NCBI RefSeq assembly: GCF_004360225.1
Contig: NZ_SNUA01000001.1
Coordinates: 310,001 to 374,000, forward strand
Origin: Alcanivorax sp. 24
Lineage (GTDB): Bacteria; Pseudomonadota; Gammaproteobacteria; Pseudomonadales; Alcanivoracaceae
Length of the DNA stretch: 64,000 nucleotides
Direction: 5' to 3'
Shown one piece after another: positions 50,113-60,178 of the stretch. The notes beneath the pieces are model-generated. The model did no database searches, was not told the DNA's origin, and was given only the letters and a program-made list of their open reading frames with translations. Made by a program: the position numbers and the translations under genes. Every line of letters starts with the position of its first letter. The stretch's first letter is position 1.

Positions 50113-52197
50113 TCAACCGTTGCTCAGTGCTTCCAGCAAGGCCTGCTGGGCCAGGAACGGCTCCTCGTCGGCGGCCGGCGCGGCGCGTTGATAGCTGCCG
50201 TCCGCGTTCAACAGCCAGGCCTGGGTGTTGTCGCGCAGATAGAAGTACAATCCCTCTTCCAGTATCTGTTTCTTGAGCTTGGGATCATTGACCGGGAAGC
50301 AGGTCTCCACCCGATTGAACAGATTGCGATCCATCCAGTCGGCGCTGGCGCAGTACACCAGGTCCTCGCCCGCGTGGTGGAAATGGTAAATGCGGGTGTG
50401 TTCCAGGAAGCGGCCGATGATGGAGCGCACCCGAATGTTTTCCGACAGACCGGGGATGCCCGGCCGCAGACAACAAATCCCGCGCACGATCAGATCAATC
50501 TCCACCCCCGCCTGACTGGCCCGGTACAGCGCCTGCATGATGCGTTCCTCGGTGAGGGAGTTGAACTTGGCGATGATCCGCGCCGGTTTGCCGGCACGGG
50601 CCTGCTCGGTCTCGAACTCGATCCACTCCATCAGACTGGGGTGCAGGGTGAACGGCGCATGCTTGAGCTGCTTGAGCCGCGCCGCCTTACCCATGCCGGT
50701 GAGTTCCTGAAAGATCTTGTGCACGTCCTGGCAGATACCCGGTTCGGCGGTGAGCATCCCGTAGTCGGTGTAGAACTTGGTGGTTTTAGTATGGTAATTG
50801 CCGGTACCCAGATGAGCGTAACGCTTCATGCCGTCGCCGTCCCGGCGCAGCACCAACAGCATTTTTGAGTGGGTTTTATAGCCCACCACGCCATACACCA
50901 CGATGGCGCCGGCTTCCTGCAAGCGACGGGCCCCCTCGATGTTGGACTCCTCGTCGAAGCGGGCGCGCAGCTCGACCACCGCGATCACTTCCTTGCCGTT
51001 GCGGGCGGCGGTTTCCAGATGATCCAGGATTTCCGAGTTGGTGCCGGTACGGTACAGCGTTTGTTTGATCGCCAGAACCTTGGGGTCCCGCGCCGCTTCC
51101 GCCAACAGATTGACCACCGGACTGAAACTCTCGAACGGATGGTGCAGCAGGATGTCACCCTGGTCGATGGCGTCGAAAATGCTCTCGTATTTCCTCACCG
51201 GCGCCGGTACCCGGGGAGTGAAAGGCGGATAGTGCAGACGCGGCCGGTTGACGCTGGTGAACATGCGCGCCAGGTTCACCGGGCCGTTGGCTTTGTAAGC
51301 GTCTTCCGGGCCCAGTTCGAACTGTTCCAGCAGATACTCGATCAGGTGCTGGGGGCAGTTGTCGGCCACTTCCAATCGCACTTCGTCACCGTAGCGCCGG
51401 GACAGCAGCTCCCCTTTGAGCGCGCTGGCCAGATCCTCCACGTCCTCGTCCACTTCCAGATCCGCGTTCCGGGTGACGCGGAACTGATAGCAACCGGTGG
51501 CTTTCATGCCCGGAAACAGATCGCTGACATGGGCATGGATCATGGACGAAAGAAAGATGAAGTTATCGTCGCCGTTTTCGCACACTTCGTCGGGCAGCCG
51601 GATCAGACGAGGCAGTGATCGCGGCGCCGGCACGATGGCAAGCCCGGTGGAACGGCCGAAAGCGTCCTTGCCATCCAGAGGCACGATGAAATTGAGGCTC
51701 TTGTTGACCAGGCGCGGGAAAGGGTGGGCCGGATCCAGGGCAATGGGCGTGAGCACAGGATAGACCTGGTCCCGGAAATACTTCTTCACCCACTCGGCCT
51801 GGACTTCGGTCAAATGCTCGCGGCGCAGGAAATGGACGCCTTCCGCGGCCAGTGCTGGCAGCAGGATGTCCTGCAGGATGTGATACTGGCGCTGCACCGC
51901 TTCATGGGTAATGCGCGAAATTTCCGGCAATACCTCCTGGGGAAGCATGCCATCCGGTCCCGGCGTGCCGGTGCCGGTTTCCATCTGATTACGCAATCCC
52001 GCCACCCGGATCTCGAAGAACTCGTCCATATTGGAGGAGAAAATCAACAGGAAGTTGAGGCGTTCCATCAGGGGATGGCGCTCATCCATGGCCTGTTCCA
52101 GCACCCGCAGATTGAACTGCAGCAGGCTCAGTTCACGGTTGATGTAATTGTCGGGACTGCTCAAGTCCATGGACGGCGGATTGGCGTTGGCGTTCAT
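50113..52197 (-). CDS. ppk1: polyphosphate kinase 1
   Basis: A 694-residue membrane-associated kinase making polyphosphate from ATP. N-domain [51 protein letters not shown]; phospho-histidine motif [21 protein letters not shown]; second histidine region [34 protein letters not shown] in the ATP site. The ATG at 52197 follows CAGGATGTCATC; two in-frame upstream ATGs lie in or beyond the promoter. Three Pho half-sites with 11-bp spacing are 36-64 bp upstream, so it should be a PhoB target. Confidence 0.96.
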   Translation of the reverse strand: MNANANPPSMDLSSPDNYINRELSLLQFNLRVLEQAMDERHPLMERLNFLLIFSSNMDEFFEIRVAGLRNQMETGTGTPGPDGMLPQEVLPEISRITHEAVQRQYHILQDILLPALAAEGVHFLRREHLTEVQAEWVKKYFRDQVYPVLTPIALDPAHPFPRLVNKSLNFIVPLDGKDAFGRSTGLAIVPAPRSLPRLIRLPDEVCENGDDNFIFLSSMIHAHVSDLFPGMKATGCYQFRVTRNADLEVDEDVEDLASALKGELLSRRYGDEVRLEVADNCPQHLIEYLLEQFELGPEDAYKANGPVNLARMFTSVNRPRLHYPPFTPRVPAPVRKYESIFDAIDQGDILLHHPFESFSPVVNLLAEAARDPKVLAIKQTLYRTGTNSEILDHLETAARNGKEVIAVVELRARFDEESNIEGARRLQEAGAIVVYGVVGYKTHSKMLLVLRRDGDGMKRYAHLGTGNYHTKTTKFYTDYGMLTAEPGICQDVHKIFQELTGMGKAARLKQLKHAPFTLHPSLMEWIEFETEQARAGKPARIIAKFNSLTEERIMQALYRASQAGVEIDLIVRGICCLRPGIPGLSENIRVRSIIGRFLEHTRIYHFHHAGEDLVYCASADWMDRNLFNRVETCFPVNDPKLKKQILEEGLYFYLRDNTQAWLLNADGSYQRAAPAADEEPFLAQQALLEALSNG

Positions 52198-52232
52198 GAT
52201 GACATCCTGGGCCTGGGAGAGGCACTTATTGG

Positions 52233-52261
52233 ATGACATTAACGTGACAAGCGAATGACAG
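52233..52261 (-). promoter_or_regulatory. Pho box, three half-sites, before ppk1
   Basis: Read leftward: CTGTCAT (52261-52255), TTGTCAC (52250-52244), ATGTCAT (52239-52233), each 11 bp apart, giving two overlapping PhoB boxes in correct orientation for ppk1. A -10-like AATAAG follows at about 52230-52225. Confidence 0.88.
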
Positions 52262-52341
52262 GAAGAGGGGGAGGCAGTTAACCGTGGATAGTGGACAGTT
52301 GACAGCGAAAAGCAAAAGACATGGAGATTGCGATGAAGCCG

Positions 52342-52410
52342 CTGTGGGAAGCTTGCTTGCAAGCGAATCGTTTGGGGCCGAAAGCCCTTTCGTTTGCAGG
52401 CAAGCTACAG
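52342..52410. repeat. REP-like palindrome, copy 7
   Basis: Left arm CTGTGGGAAGCTTGCTTGC... (52342-52367) is identical to copy 4; right arm TTCGTTTGCAGGCAAGCTACAG (52389-52410) is diverged and truncated. It lies between the hemB stop and the ppk1 promoter. Confidence 0.75.
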
Positions 52411-52420
52411 CGGCGGTTAT

Positions 52421-53440
<1,020 letters not shown>

Positions 53441-53624
53441 TTACCTTACTGTGGGCGTCGTGTTTGCGAGCCTCGGCTCATCAGCCCCGATGGGGGGCTT
53501 GGTAAGCCGGCCGGTGTCAGGCCCGGGGGTGCCGCTGGCCGTGACGTGGCAATCGCGAGATGATAGCGCGATGCGCGCCGGGCAGTTTACCAATGCCGGC
53601 AAGGTTGATCCATTGAGGCAGGCT

Positions 53625-54140
53625 ATGGGACGTTGGCGACCCCGGGGTAATCCGGGTTCCAAATACATCACGCCAGAAGGCTATCAGGCCATGAACCGGG
53701 AATTGCAGACCCTGTGGAAGGAAACCCGCCCTCAGGTGACGCAGGCGGTGCAGGAAGCCGCCGCCCAGGGAGACCGTTCGGAGAACGCCGAATATATCTA
53801 CGGCAAGAAGCAACTGCGCGAAATTGACCGCCGGATTCGCTTTCTCAGCAAACGCCTGGACGGCATGGTGGTGGTGGACCGGCCGCCGGAGGATACCGGC
53901 AAGGTGTTCTTTGGCGCCTGGGTGGAAGTGGAGGATGAGGACGGTGAAAACCACCGTTACCGTTTGGTTGGGCCGGATGAGGCCGACGGCGGGCGTGGCT
54001 ATATCAGCGTTGATGCGCCCCTGGCCCGGGCTTTGCTTGGTAAACGGGAAGACGATGAGGCCTGGGTGAGAACCCCCACCGGGGAACGTTGTCTTTACGT
54101 CAACAAAATCTGGTATCAGTTTCCGGAAGCAGCCCCATGA
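53625..54140 (+). CDS. greB: transcript cleavage factor GreB
   Basis: A 171-residue Gre factor. Coiled coil with the acidic tip: YITPEGYQAMNRELQTLWKETRPQVTQAVQEAAAQGDRSENAEYIYGKKQLREIDRRIRFLSKRL (Asp-Arg-Ser-Glu-Asn tip), then the FKBP-like domain ending GERCLYVNKIWYQF. IYGKKQLREIDRR marks GreB rather than GreA. The ATG at 53625 with GAGGCAGG upstream starts the conserved region; the frame stays open further upstream without homology. Overlaps the DUF502 gene by ATGA. Confidence 0.94.
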   Translation: MGRWRPRGNPGSKYITPEGYQAMNRELQTLWKETRPQVTQAVQEAAAQGDRSENAEYIYGKKQLREIDRRIRFLSKRLDGMVVVDRPPEDTGKVFFGAWVEVEDEDGENHRYRLVGPDEADGGRGYISVDAPLARALLGKREDDEAWVRTPTGERCLYVNKIWYQFPEAAP

Positions 54141-54790
54141 AAGCGGACCGAGGTTTCTGGTTTTTCGTGCGCAAATCGCTGATCGGCGGTGTCATCATTC
54201 TGCTGCCGATCTCGATCATCGCGTTCTTCTTCAAGTGGCTTTACGATGCGGTCACCAGCCTGATCGCGCCGTTCACCCGGTTCGTGGTGCACACTTTCGG
54301 GTTGCCGAAGTTCGCCGCCGACTGGGTGGTGGTGGCGGTGCTGGTGGTGTTTTGTTTCCTGGTCGGCACCCTGGTGGCGACCCGCCTGGGAAGCTGGTTG
54401 TGGCAGCGCTTCGAGGCGCGCACCATGGTCCGTCTGCCGGGCTACCGGCTGGTCAAGGAGATCATTCTTCAGGTCTTTGGCAAGGATGAGGACAGCCCTT
54501 TTCATCGGGGTGAGGTGGCCCAGATATGGCTGTACGGACGTCAGGCGGACGTCTCGGTGATGGGTTTGATAACCTCGCACCACGGCAACGGCCGGGTGAC
54601 CGTGTTCGTGCCCACCGGGCCCAATCCCACCACCGGTTTTATATACCATGTGAACGAAGAGCTGGTGACCCGGCACCCGGAAGTGGGTGTCGAGCAGATG
54701 ATGAAATCCGTAGTGGCCTGTGGCGCTGGTAGTGGTCAGTTGCTGCGGGGTGACGGTAACGGATCCGAAATACGAGGAGAGCAATCATGA
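54137..54790 (+). CDS. DUF502-family membrane protein
   Basis: A 217-residue inner-membrane protein of DUF502. Two helices (about 12-35 and 58-82) precede a soluble domain with PGYRLVKEIILQVFGKDEDSPFHRGEVAQIWLYGRQADVSVMGLITS and VFVPTGPNPTTGFIYHVNEELV, the family hallmark. The start overlaps the greB stop and it overlaps elbB by four bases. Function in bacteria is not established; the plant homologue (LCV1/COV1) is a membrane trafficking protein. Confidence 0.9.
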   Translation: MKADRGFWFFVRKSLIGGVIILLPISIIAFFFKWLYDAVTSLIAPFTRFVVHTFGLPKFAADWVVVAVLVVFCFLVGTLVATRLGSWLWQRFEARTMVRLPGYRLVKEIILQVFGKDEDSPFHRGEVAQIWLYGRQADVSVMGLITSHHGNGRVTVFVPTGPNPTTGFIYHVNEELVTRHPEVGVEQMMKSVVACGAGSGQLLRGDGNGSEIRGEQS

Positions 54791-55437
54791 AAGTGGCCGT
54801 ATTACTGGCGGGCTGTGGCGTCTATGACGGCAGTGAAATCTATGAAACCACCATTACCTTGCTGGCCCTGGACCGGGCGGGTGTGACCTATCAATGCATC
54901 GCGCCGGACATCGACCAGGCGCATGTGATCAATCACCTCACCGGTGAGGTGGATGAAGGTGAGACCCGCAATGTGCTCAAGGAAGCGGCGCGGTTGGCGC
55001 GCGGTGAGGTGATCGAGCTGGGTCAGGCGAAAGCGGAAGACTACGACGCCCTGATCGTGCCCGGCGGCTTCGGTGTCGCCAAGAATCTGTGCGACTTCGC
55101 CTTCAAGGGGGCGGAAATGACCATCCATCCGCCGGTGAAGGACTTCATTCAGGCCGTGCACAAGGCCGGCAAGCCGGTGGGCCTGATCTGCATTTCCCCG
55201 ACCATGACCGGGCTGTTATTCGGTGACGCCACCTGCACCATCGGTTCCAACACTGAAGTGGCCGCCGCCATTGAGCAGATGGGAGGGCGCCACCAGCCGT
55301 GTCCGGTGGACGACTTTGTCGTCGACGAGGAAAACCGTCTGGTGACCACGCCGGCCTACATGGAAGCCGGTAGCATCAAGGAAGCCGCCGCCGGTATCGA
55401 GAAACTGGTGGACAAGATCCTGTCCATGGCGGGTTAG
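54787..55437 (+). CDS. elbB: ElbB-type DJ-1/PfpI glyoxalase
   Basis: A 216-residue DJ-1/PfpI superfamily protein (ElbB, previously SCRP-27A), reported to have glyoxalase III-like activity. AVLLAGCGVYDGSEIYETTITLLALDRAG, FGVAKNLCDFAFKG and the reactive-cysteine elbow GLICISPTMTG are diagnostic. ATGA overlap with the DUF502 gene places it in the greB operon. Ribosome site GAGGAGAGCA lies inside the upstream gene. Confidence 0.93.
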   Translation: MKVAVLLAGCGVYDGSEIYETTITLLALDRAGVTYQCIAPDIDQAHVINHLTGEVDEGETRNVLKEAARLARGEVIELGQAKAEDYDALIVPGGFGVAKNLCDFAFKGAEMTIHPPVKDFIQAVHKAGKPVGLICISPTMTGLLFGDATCTIGSNTEVAAAIEQMGGRHQPCPVDDFVVDEENRLVTTPAYMEAGSIKEAAAGIEKLVDKILSMAG

Positions 55438-55462
55438 CCCCGGGAGTGGCTCCCGCATTGAT

Positions 55463-55556
55463 GCGAAGCCGCTGTGGGAAGCTTGCTTGCAAGCGAAGTT
55501 CTTCCAGTATTTTGGAAACGCCTTCGCCGGCAAGCCGGCCTCTCGCAGTGGCTTCG
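55463..55556. repeat. REP-like palindrome, copy 8
   Basis: Left arm GCGAAGCCGCTGTGGGAAGC... (55463-55498) and right arm CTTCGCCGGCAAGCCGGCC...GTGGCTTCG (55522-55556) pair imperfectly. It lies between convergent elbB and yqcC. Confidence 0.75.
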
Positions 55557-55578
55557 TCGCCATGCTGAGGGATCGGTT

Positions 55579-55902
55579 CTACCCCGGAAAGTGGCCGTCG
55601 AATTCCTTCAGCATCGTCACCAGCGCCTCGGTGTCCTCAGGCAGATCCTTCAGCGCTTCTTCGGCCATTGGCGCCACGTCGCACCGTGACGGCAACGGAT
55701 AATCCCCGTCCAGCAAGGCCCGGAAACGGGCGATGAACACCCATTGCAGCCACTGGCTGAACACCATGGTGTCGGCGAAAAACGGCGTGACGCTGTCGAA
55801 CGCCTCGGGGCCGGGCGGTTGCGTTTCCCACAGATCCAGCCGTTGTAGTTCCCGTTGCAGTTGGTCGAGCAGAGTGGTGAGACGTTGCGTTTGATCAGTC
55901 AT
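55579..55902 (-). CDS. yqcC: YqcC-family protein
   Basis: A 107-residue helical protein of the YqcC (DUF446) family. LLDQLQRELQRLDLWETQPPGPEAFDSVTPFFADTMVFSQWLQWVFIARFRALLDG is the conserved core. The ATG at 55902 overlaps the HAD gene stop by eight bases, so the two are co-translated. Function unknown; in enterobacteria it neighbours truC. Confidence 0.9.
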   Translation of the reverse strand: MTDQTQRLTTLLDQLQRELQRLDLWETQPPGPEAFDSVTPFFADTMVFSQWLQWVFIARFRALLDGDYPLPSRCDVAPMAEEALKDLPEDTEALVTMLKEFDGHFPG

Positions 55903-56602
55903 CGAACAGAGGCAGAAGGTCGGTGAGTTCATGAAGGTTGTGGATGTAGTGATTCGGCTGATCCAGATCCGATGGCCAGGACAAGTCGATCAGGTTGGCC
56001 CACACCGCATGGAAGCCATGCTGGCGGGCCGCGTCCACATCCTCCAGCGGATGGTCGCCCACATGCACTGCCTGGGTGGCGGTGACGCCGGCGCTGTGCA
56101 GGGCGGCATGGAACATGTCCGCCTCCGGCTTGCGTTTGCCGATGCTTTCCGCTGAATGGTGGAAGGCAAAGAGATCGCGAATGCCGATTTGCTCCAGGTC
56201 GGCGTTACCGTTGCTGAGTGCCCCCAGGGTGTAGCTGTCCGCCAGGGTTTCCAGTACCTCCAGCGCGCCAGGGAAGAAACTGACCTTATTGCGTGCTTCG
56301 TGGAACACCAGAAAGGCGTCCTGGGCGATGTGGCGGGCCTCGCGTTCGGCGAATCCGGCTTCAATGAAGGCCTGGGCCATGGCGTCCCGGCGCAGCCGGG
56401 TCAGATTATTCAGATAGTCCGGCTGCTCGCCGATCAGCCGGTCGCGCACCGAGCGGATGCGCTCGGCGGTGAGCGCCGCGGACGCGTCCGGATGATGCTC
56501 GGCGATCCAGGCGCTGCAGGCGCGTTCCGCCTGACGAATCACCTCGTCCACTGGCCAGAGGGTATTATCCAGGTCGAAGGTGATCAGTTTCAGTCCAGTC
56601 AT
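55895..56602 (-). CDS. HAD-family hydrolase (YigB-like)
   Basis: A 235-residue HAD phosphatase. Motif I FDLDNTLWPVDEVI, motif II LSNGN, motif III KPEADMF, motif IV HVGDHPLEDVDAA. The gene order dapF - DUF484 - xerC - HAD matches E. coli yigB, which acts on FMN and sugar phosphates. A four-helix cap inserts after motif I. Last but one of the leftward operon. Confidence 0.92.
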   Translation of the reverse strand: MTGLKLITFDLDNTLWPVDEVIRQAERACSAWIAEHHPDASAALTAERIRSVRDRLIGEQPDYLNNLTRLRRDAMAQAFIEAGFAEREARHIAQDAFLVFHEARNKVSFFPGALEVLETLADSYTLGALSNGNADLEQIGIRDLFAFHHSAESIGKRKPEADMFHAALHSAGVTATQAVHVGDHPLEDVDAARQHGFHAVWANLIDLSWPSDLDQPNHYIHNLHELTDLLPLFDD

Positions 56603-56671
56603 AGGGAATCGGCGAACAGCGGGTTGATCGGGGTGACGGACTTTCCACTATCCCCGATCACTCCGCCGCGA

Positions 56672-57580
56672 TCAATCGTCTTTCTTGCGCTGGGCGCGCG
56701 GGTGGGCGTCGTCGTAGATCCGCGCCAGATGCTGGAAATCCAGATGGGTATAGACCTGGGTGGTGCTGAGATTGGCGTGGCCGAGCAACTCCTGCACCGC
56801 GCGCAGATCGCCGGAAGACTCCAGCAGATGGGTGGCGTAGGAATGGCGCAGCTTGTGGGGGTGCAGATGCTCGCCGAGACCTCGCTTGATCGCCGCCTGA
56901 CGCAGTCTTTGCTGCACCGTGGCGGGTGATACCCGCCGCCCGCGCTGGCTGACGAACAGGGCCGGCTGGTCCGCGGAGGTGAACTGGCCCCGCACAGACA
57001 GCCAGCGACGCAGGGCGGCCAGGGCCGGTTTGCCCACGGGCAGCAGGCGGGTCTTGTTGCCCTTGCCGGTGACGCGCACCTGGGCGGCTCGGACGTCGAT
57101 GCTGTCCAGATCCAGGCTGATCAGCTCCGCCAGCCGCAGGCCGCAGCCATAGAGCAGTTCCATCATGGCCTGGTCACGCCTGTCCAGGGGGGTGCCGCTG
57201 GCTTCCTCGCTGTCGAGCAGGTGCCGGGTCTGGTCGGCGTCCAGCGCTTTGGGGAGCCGTTGGCCGCTTTTCGGAGCACGGATATCCAGGGCGGGATTAT
57301 CGTTGATTCGCCCTTCTCGAATCAGAAAATGAAAAAAAGTGCGCATTGTGGACAGCAAGCGCTGCAGGCTGCGGCCTCCGAGACCGTCCCGGTGCAGCCG
57401 TGCCACCAGGGCGCGGAGGTCGTGTACCGTGACACGGCGCCAGTCGAGATTGTCCAGGGCCCGCCGGGCACGTTCGAGGTCACGGCGGTAATGTTTGACG
57501 GTGTTGGCGGAAAGCCGCCGTTCGCTGCCGAGATGGCGGATAAAATCCGCCACCCAGTCCGCGTCGTCGGCGGTGGTCAC
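56672..57580 (-). CDS. xerC: tyrosine recombinase XerC
   Basis: A 302-residue site-specific recombinase resolving chromosome dimers with XerD at dif. Core-binding domain with LSANTVKHYRRDLERARRALD; catalytic residues in MELLYGCGLRLAEL (Arg), VTGKGNKTR (Lys), HPHKLRHSYATHLL (His, Arg), GHANLSTTQVYTHLDF (His, Tyr nucleophile). Start is a GTG four bases after the DUF484 stop. Part of the dapF operon. Confidence 0.95.
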   Translation of the reverse strand: MTTADDADWVADFIRHLGSERRLSANTVKHYRRDLERARRALDNLDWRRVTVHDLRALVARLHRDGLGGRSLQRLLSTMRTFFHFLIREGRINDNPALDIRAPKSGQRLPKALDADQTRHLLDSEEASGTPLDRRDQAMMELLYGCGLRLAELISLDLDSIDVRAAQVRVTGKGNKTRLLPVGKPALAALRRWLSVRGQFTSADQPALFVSQRGRRVSPATVQQRLRQAAIKRGLGEHLHPHKLRHSYATHLLESSGDLRAVQELLGHANLSTTQVYTHLDFQHLARIYDDAHPRAQRKKDD

Positions 57581-57584
57581 GGCG

Positions 57585-58298
57585 TCAGGCCCGCTGCGCC
57601 TGGCGGCTGCTACCGGAACGGCTCACTTCGCTGAGGCGGCGTGCCAGGATGTCGCCCAGGTGGTTGATGAACAGGGTATCCATGCCGCTGCGGAAGTGCA
57701 TGGCGTCACGGCTGCCGATCGCCAGCAGGCCAACCGGGCCATGGAAATCCAGCGGGATCAGGGCGGCGGATTGCACTTGTTCGCCCTGCTCCTGGAACAG
57801 TGCCTTCAGTTCTTCCTGGCGGAATACGCCGCACACCGATTTGCCCGGACGCAGCATTGGCGACAGCCCGGGAGGCAAGGCGTCATCGTCGATCAGCCGC
57901 ACTTGTCGGCGCAGCTCACCGAGAATCGGGATCTCCCGATCGTGCAACAGCAGAGCAACGGCGTCGCACTGGAAATCGTCCTCCAGGGTGCGCACCAGGC
58001 CCCGGAACAGTTTGTCCGGAGTGCGCGCTTCCAGCAGGGCCAGGGTCAGGCTTCGCGTCAGCTCGAACAGACGGTCATTTTCCCGTGCCACGTCAAGCAG
58101 GCCGTTCAGCCGTTCGCGCAATTCCTGATTGCGTTCGCGCAGGATCGCCGCCTGGCGTTCCAGTAAAGACACCGCCTGGCCGCGAGCGTCCGGCAGACGC
58201 AGCAACTCGAGCAGTTCCGGTCGCTGTTGGAAATAATCCGGATGCTGGCGCAGGAAAGCGGCGACCTGGTCGGCGCTGGTGGGTTTTTGCTCGCTCAT
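57585..58298 (-). CDS. DUF484-family protein
   Basis: A 237-residue protein of DUF484 (YigA group), with an N-terminal ADQVAAFLRQHPDYFQQRPELLELLRLPDARGQAVSLLERQAAILRERNQELRERLNGLLDVARENDRLF (in pieces: helix and coiled coil at about 10-80) and a C-terminal GAF-like domain. The ATG at 58298 follows GGGGATGA. Conserved between dapF and xerC in many gammaproteobacteria; role unknown. Confidence 0.9.
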   Translation of the reverse strand: MSEQKPTSADQVAAFLRQHPDYFQQRPELLELLRLPDARGQAVSLLERQAAILRERNQELRERLNGLLDVARENDRLFELTRSLTLALLEARTPDKLFRGLVRTLEDDFQCDAVALLLHDREIPILGELRRQVRLIDDDALPPGLSPMLRPGKSVCGVFRQEELKALFQEQGEQVQSAALIPLDFHGPVGLLAIGSRDAMHFRSGMDTLFINHLGDILARRLSEVSRSGSSRQAQRA

Positions 58299-58320
58299 GA
58301 AATCATCCCCGTGGGTTGGC

Positions 58321-59199
58321 TCAACGGGCTTTGTTTGGCTGCGGAATATCGATGGCGCCATCATAGACACGGCTTGCCGGGCCTGTCATCAACACGCCGC
58401 TCTGGCTGTCCTGGCCGCCATGGGGATAGTGGACCTGCAGGGCGCCGCCGAGCAGGTGCACGGTGACGGTATCATCGAGCAGGCCGCGGCGCTGGCCGCA
58501 CAACACCGCGGCGCAGGCGCCGGAGCCGCAGGCCAGGGTTTCACCGGCGCCGCGTTCATAGACCCGCAGCCGGATCTCGCTGCGACTGATCACCTGCATG
58601 AAGCCCACATTGACCCGCTCGGGAAACTGCTCGTGGCTTTCCAGCAACGGCCCGACGGTGTCCACCGGGGCGTTGTCCACATTTTCCACCAACAGGACGC
58701 AATGGGGGTTGCCCAGTCCCACGGCGGAGACTTCATAGCCGTTGTTGCCGGCCACCAGGAAATAGCTGTCCGCTTCCGCCTTGGCGGTGAAGGGAATGGC
58801 TCGCGGAGCCCAGCGCGGCGCGCCCATGTCCACGGTCACCAGGCCATCGTCGGTGACCCGCAAGGTCATTTCGCCGGCGGCGGTCTCCACGCGGATTTCG
58901 TGTTTGTCGGTGAGTTCCTCGTCACGGACGAAACGCGCGAAGCAGCGGGCGCCGTTGCCGCACTGGCTCACTTCGGAACCATCGCTGTTGAAAATACGGT
59001 AGCGGAAGTCAACGCCTTCTTTGCGGGCCGGTTGCACCACCAGCATCTGATCGAAACCGATACCGAAATGCCGGTCGCCCAGACGTTGCAACTCTTCCGT
59101 CGGTAGCGGCGGGCCGTTTTCCGGCAAAGGCTGGCGCACGCCGTCCACGACCACGAAGTCGTTACCAAGCCCGTGCATTTTGGTGAATTTCAGTCGCAT
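58321..59199 (-). CDS. dapF: diaminopimelate epimerase
   Basis: A 292-residue two-cysteine epimerase making meso-diaminopimelate for cell wall and lysine. MRLKFTKMHGLGNDFVVVD is the standard N-terminus (start 59199). The catalytic cysteines are in SQCGNGARCFARF and LACGSGACAA. First gene of the leftward dapF - DUF484 - xerC - HAD - yqcC operon. lysA and the small lipoprotein gene often found upstream are absent; a heptamer array is there instead. Confidence 0.96.
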   Translation of the reverse strand: MRLKFTKMHGLGNDFVVVDGVRQPLPENGPPLPTEELQRLGDRHFGIGFDQMLVVQPARKEGVDFRYRIFNSDGSEVSQCGNGARCFARFVRDEELTDKHEIRVETAAGEMTLRVTDDGLVTVDMGAPRWAPRAIPFTAKAEADSYFLVAGNNGYEVSAVGLGNPHCVLLVENVDNAPVDTVGPLLESHEQFPERVNVGFMQVISRSEIRLRVYERGAGETLACGSGACAAVLCGQRRGLLDDTVTVHLLGGALQVHYPHGGQDSQSGVLMTGPASRVYDGAIDIPQPNKAR

Positions 59200-59385
59200 G
59201 CGACGCATCCGCGCGGATAACGAAAACCACCATTGTACGGGGATTTTCCAGGGAGCAGTAGGGTGGGAAGGGGACGCGCCAGACGCTTGGCGCCGGACGC
59301 CTTGGAACATGGGGCCCTGAAACACTGGGGATATAATTGGCGCTTTCAGGTCTTGCCGGGGCGGTGGGGCCGGTTTTTCATCTCT

Positions 59386-59434
59386 GGCGTCTGGCGTCTG
59401 GCGTCTGGCGTCTGGCGTCTGGCGTCTGGCGTCT
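59386..59434. repeat. tandem array of seven heptamers (GGCGTCT) with inverted partner
   Basis: Seven perfect GGCGTCT units end four bases from the stop codon of the leftward TetR gene. An inverted partner (AGACGC 59281-59286 and GGACGCC 59295-59301) lies 85 bp before it. The layout mirrors the array at 18980, which has GGCGTCC and also abuts a regulator stop codon. Confidence 0.93.
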
Positions 59435-59438
59435 GTTC

Positions 59439-60047
59439 TTATTCCAGCAGGGCGGCGCAAATCTTCAACGCGGTTTCCGTCACTGCGTCCACCGGCTGGG
59501 CGTAGCCGGTGGCCATCCAATACAGCGCGATATGAATGAAGCCGCCCTGGATGCCGGCCTGAAGCATGGGGTCGAAGGTCTGACCGGGCCGGGCCAGGGC
59601 CTGGGTCATGTTCTGAATGCCGGCTCGCAGAGCGTCGTTGATGGCCCGGTCCACCGCCGGGCTGATGCCGCGAATATCGATCAGCAACAGCCGGGCCACG
59701 TTCGGCTTGTCCTTCAGCTCCTGGAAATAGGAGCGCAGCATGGCGCGGCAGCGGGCCAGCGAGTCGCCCCCCGCGGCCTCGGCGGCGGCCATGTTGTGCT
59801 CGCGCAGGCGTCGGGTGGCCTGCTCGTAACAGGCGATCAGCAATTCATCGCTGTGGCCGAAGGACTCATAGAAATAGCGCTGGGTCAGGCCGGCGGCGTC
59901 GCACACCTGTTTGACGCTGGAATGCCGGTAGCCGTTGTGGCCATAGACCTCGGTCGCGGCGTCGATCAACTGCTGGCGGCGCTGCGCGCGCCGTTCCCGT
60001 GCGGCGGTGCCCCGGTACGGTCGCTTGCTTGTGGTTTCTGTGGCCAT
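59439..60047 (-). CDS. TetR-family regulator
   Basis: A 202-residue TetR repressor. HTH at about 15-65 (RRQQLIDAATEVYGHNGYRHSSVKQVCDAAGLTQRYFYESFGHSDELL); the C-terminal half is an all-helical ligand and dimer domain with the TetR_C pattern RCRAMLRSYFQELKDKPNVARLLLIDI. The ATG at 60047 starts the conserved basic tail. Divergent from the AlmA-like monooxygenase operon, with dyads between them. Probably represses that operon until a long-chain alkane product or ketone binds. Confidence 0.88.
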   Translation of the reverse strand: MATETTSKRPYRGTAARERRAQRRQQLIDAATEVYGHNGYRHSSVKQVCDAAGLTQRYFYESFGHSDELLIACYEQATRRLREHNMAAAEAAGGDSLARCRAMLRSYFQELKDKPNVARLLLIDIRGISPAVDRAINDALRAGIQNMTQALARPGQTFDPMLQAGIQGGFIHIALYWMATGYAQPVDAVTETALKICAALLE

Positions 60048-60067
60048 GGGCTTTCTGAAAATCAGCG

Positions 60068-60100
60068 TTGTCAAATTGTAAGTGACAATATAAATTGTCA
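60068..60100. promoter_or_regulatory. operator region between TetR and monooxygenase
   Basis: Three alternating half-sites: TTGTCA (60068-60073), TGACAA (60083-60088), TTGTCA (60095-60100). The last two form TGACAAT-ATAA-ATTGTCA, a perfect 7-bp inverted repeat. Size and position suit TetR dimers bound side by side over both promoters. Confidence 0.8.
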
Positions 60101-60178
60101 TTCATGCCCGCCAGCGGAGAGCCCGTGGCCGTTGAGGCGCGGGAGTCCGTCCTGATGCGTGGCGCAGAGGATATCAGC

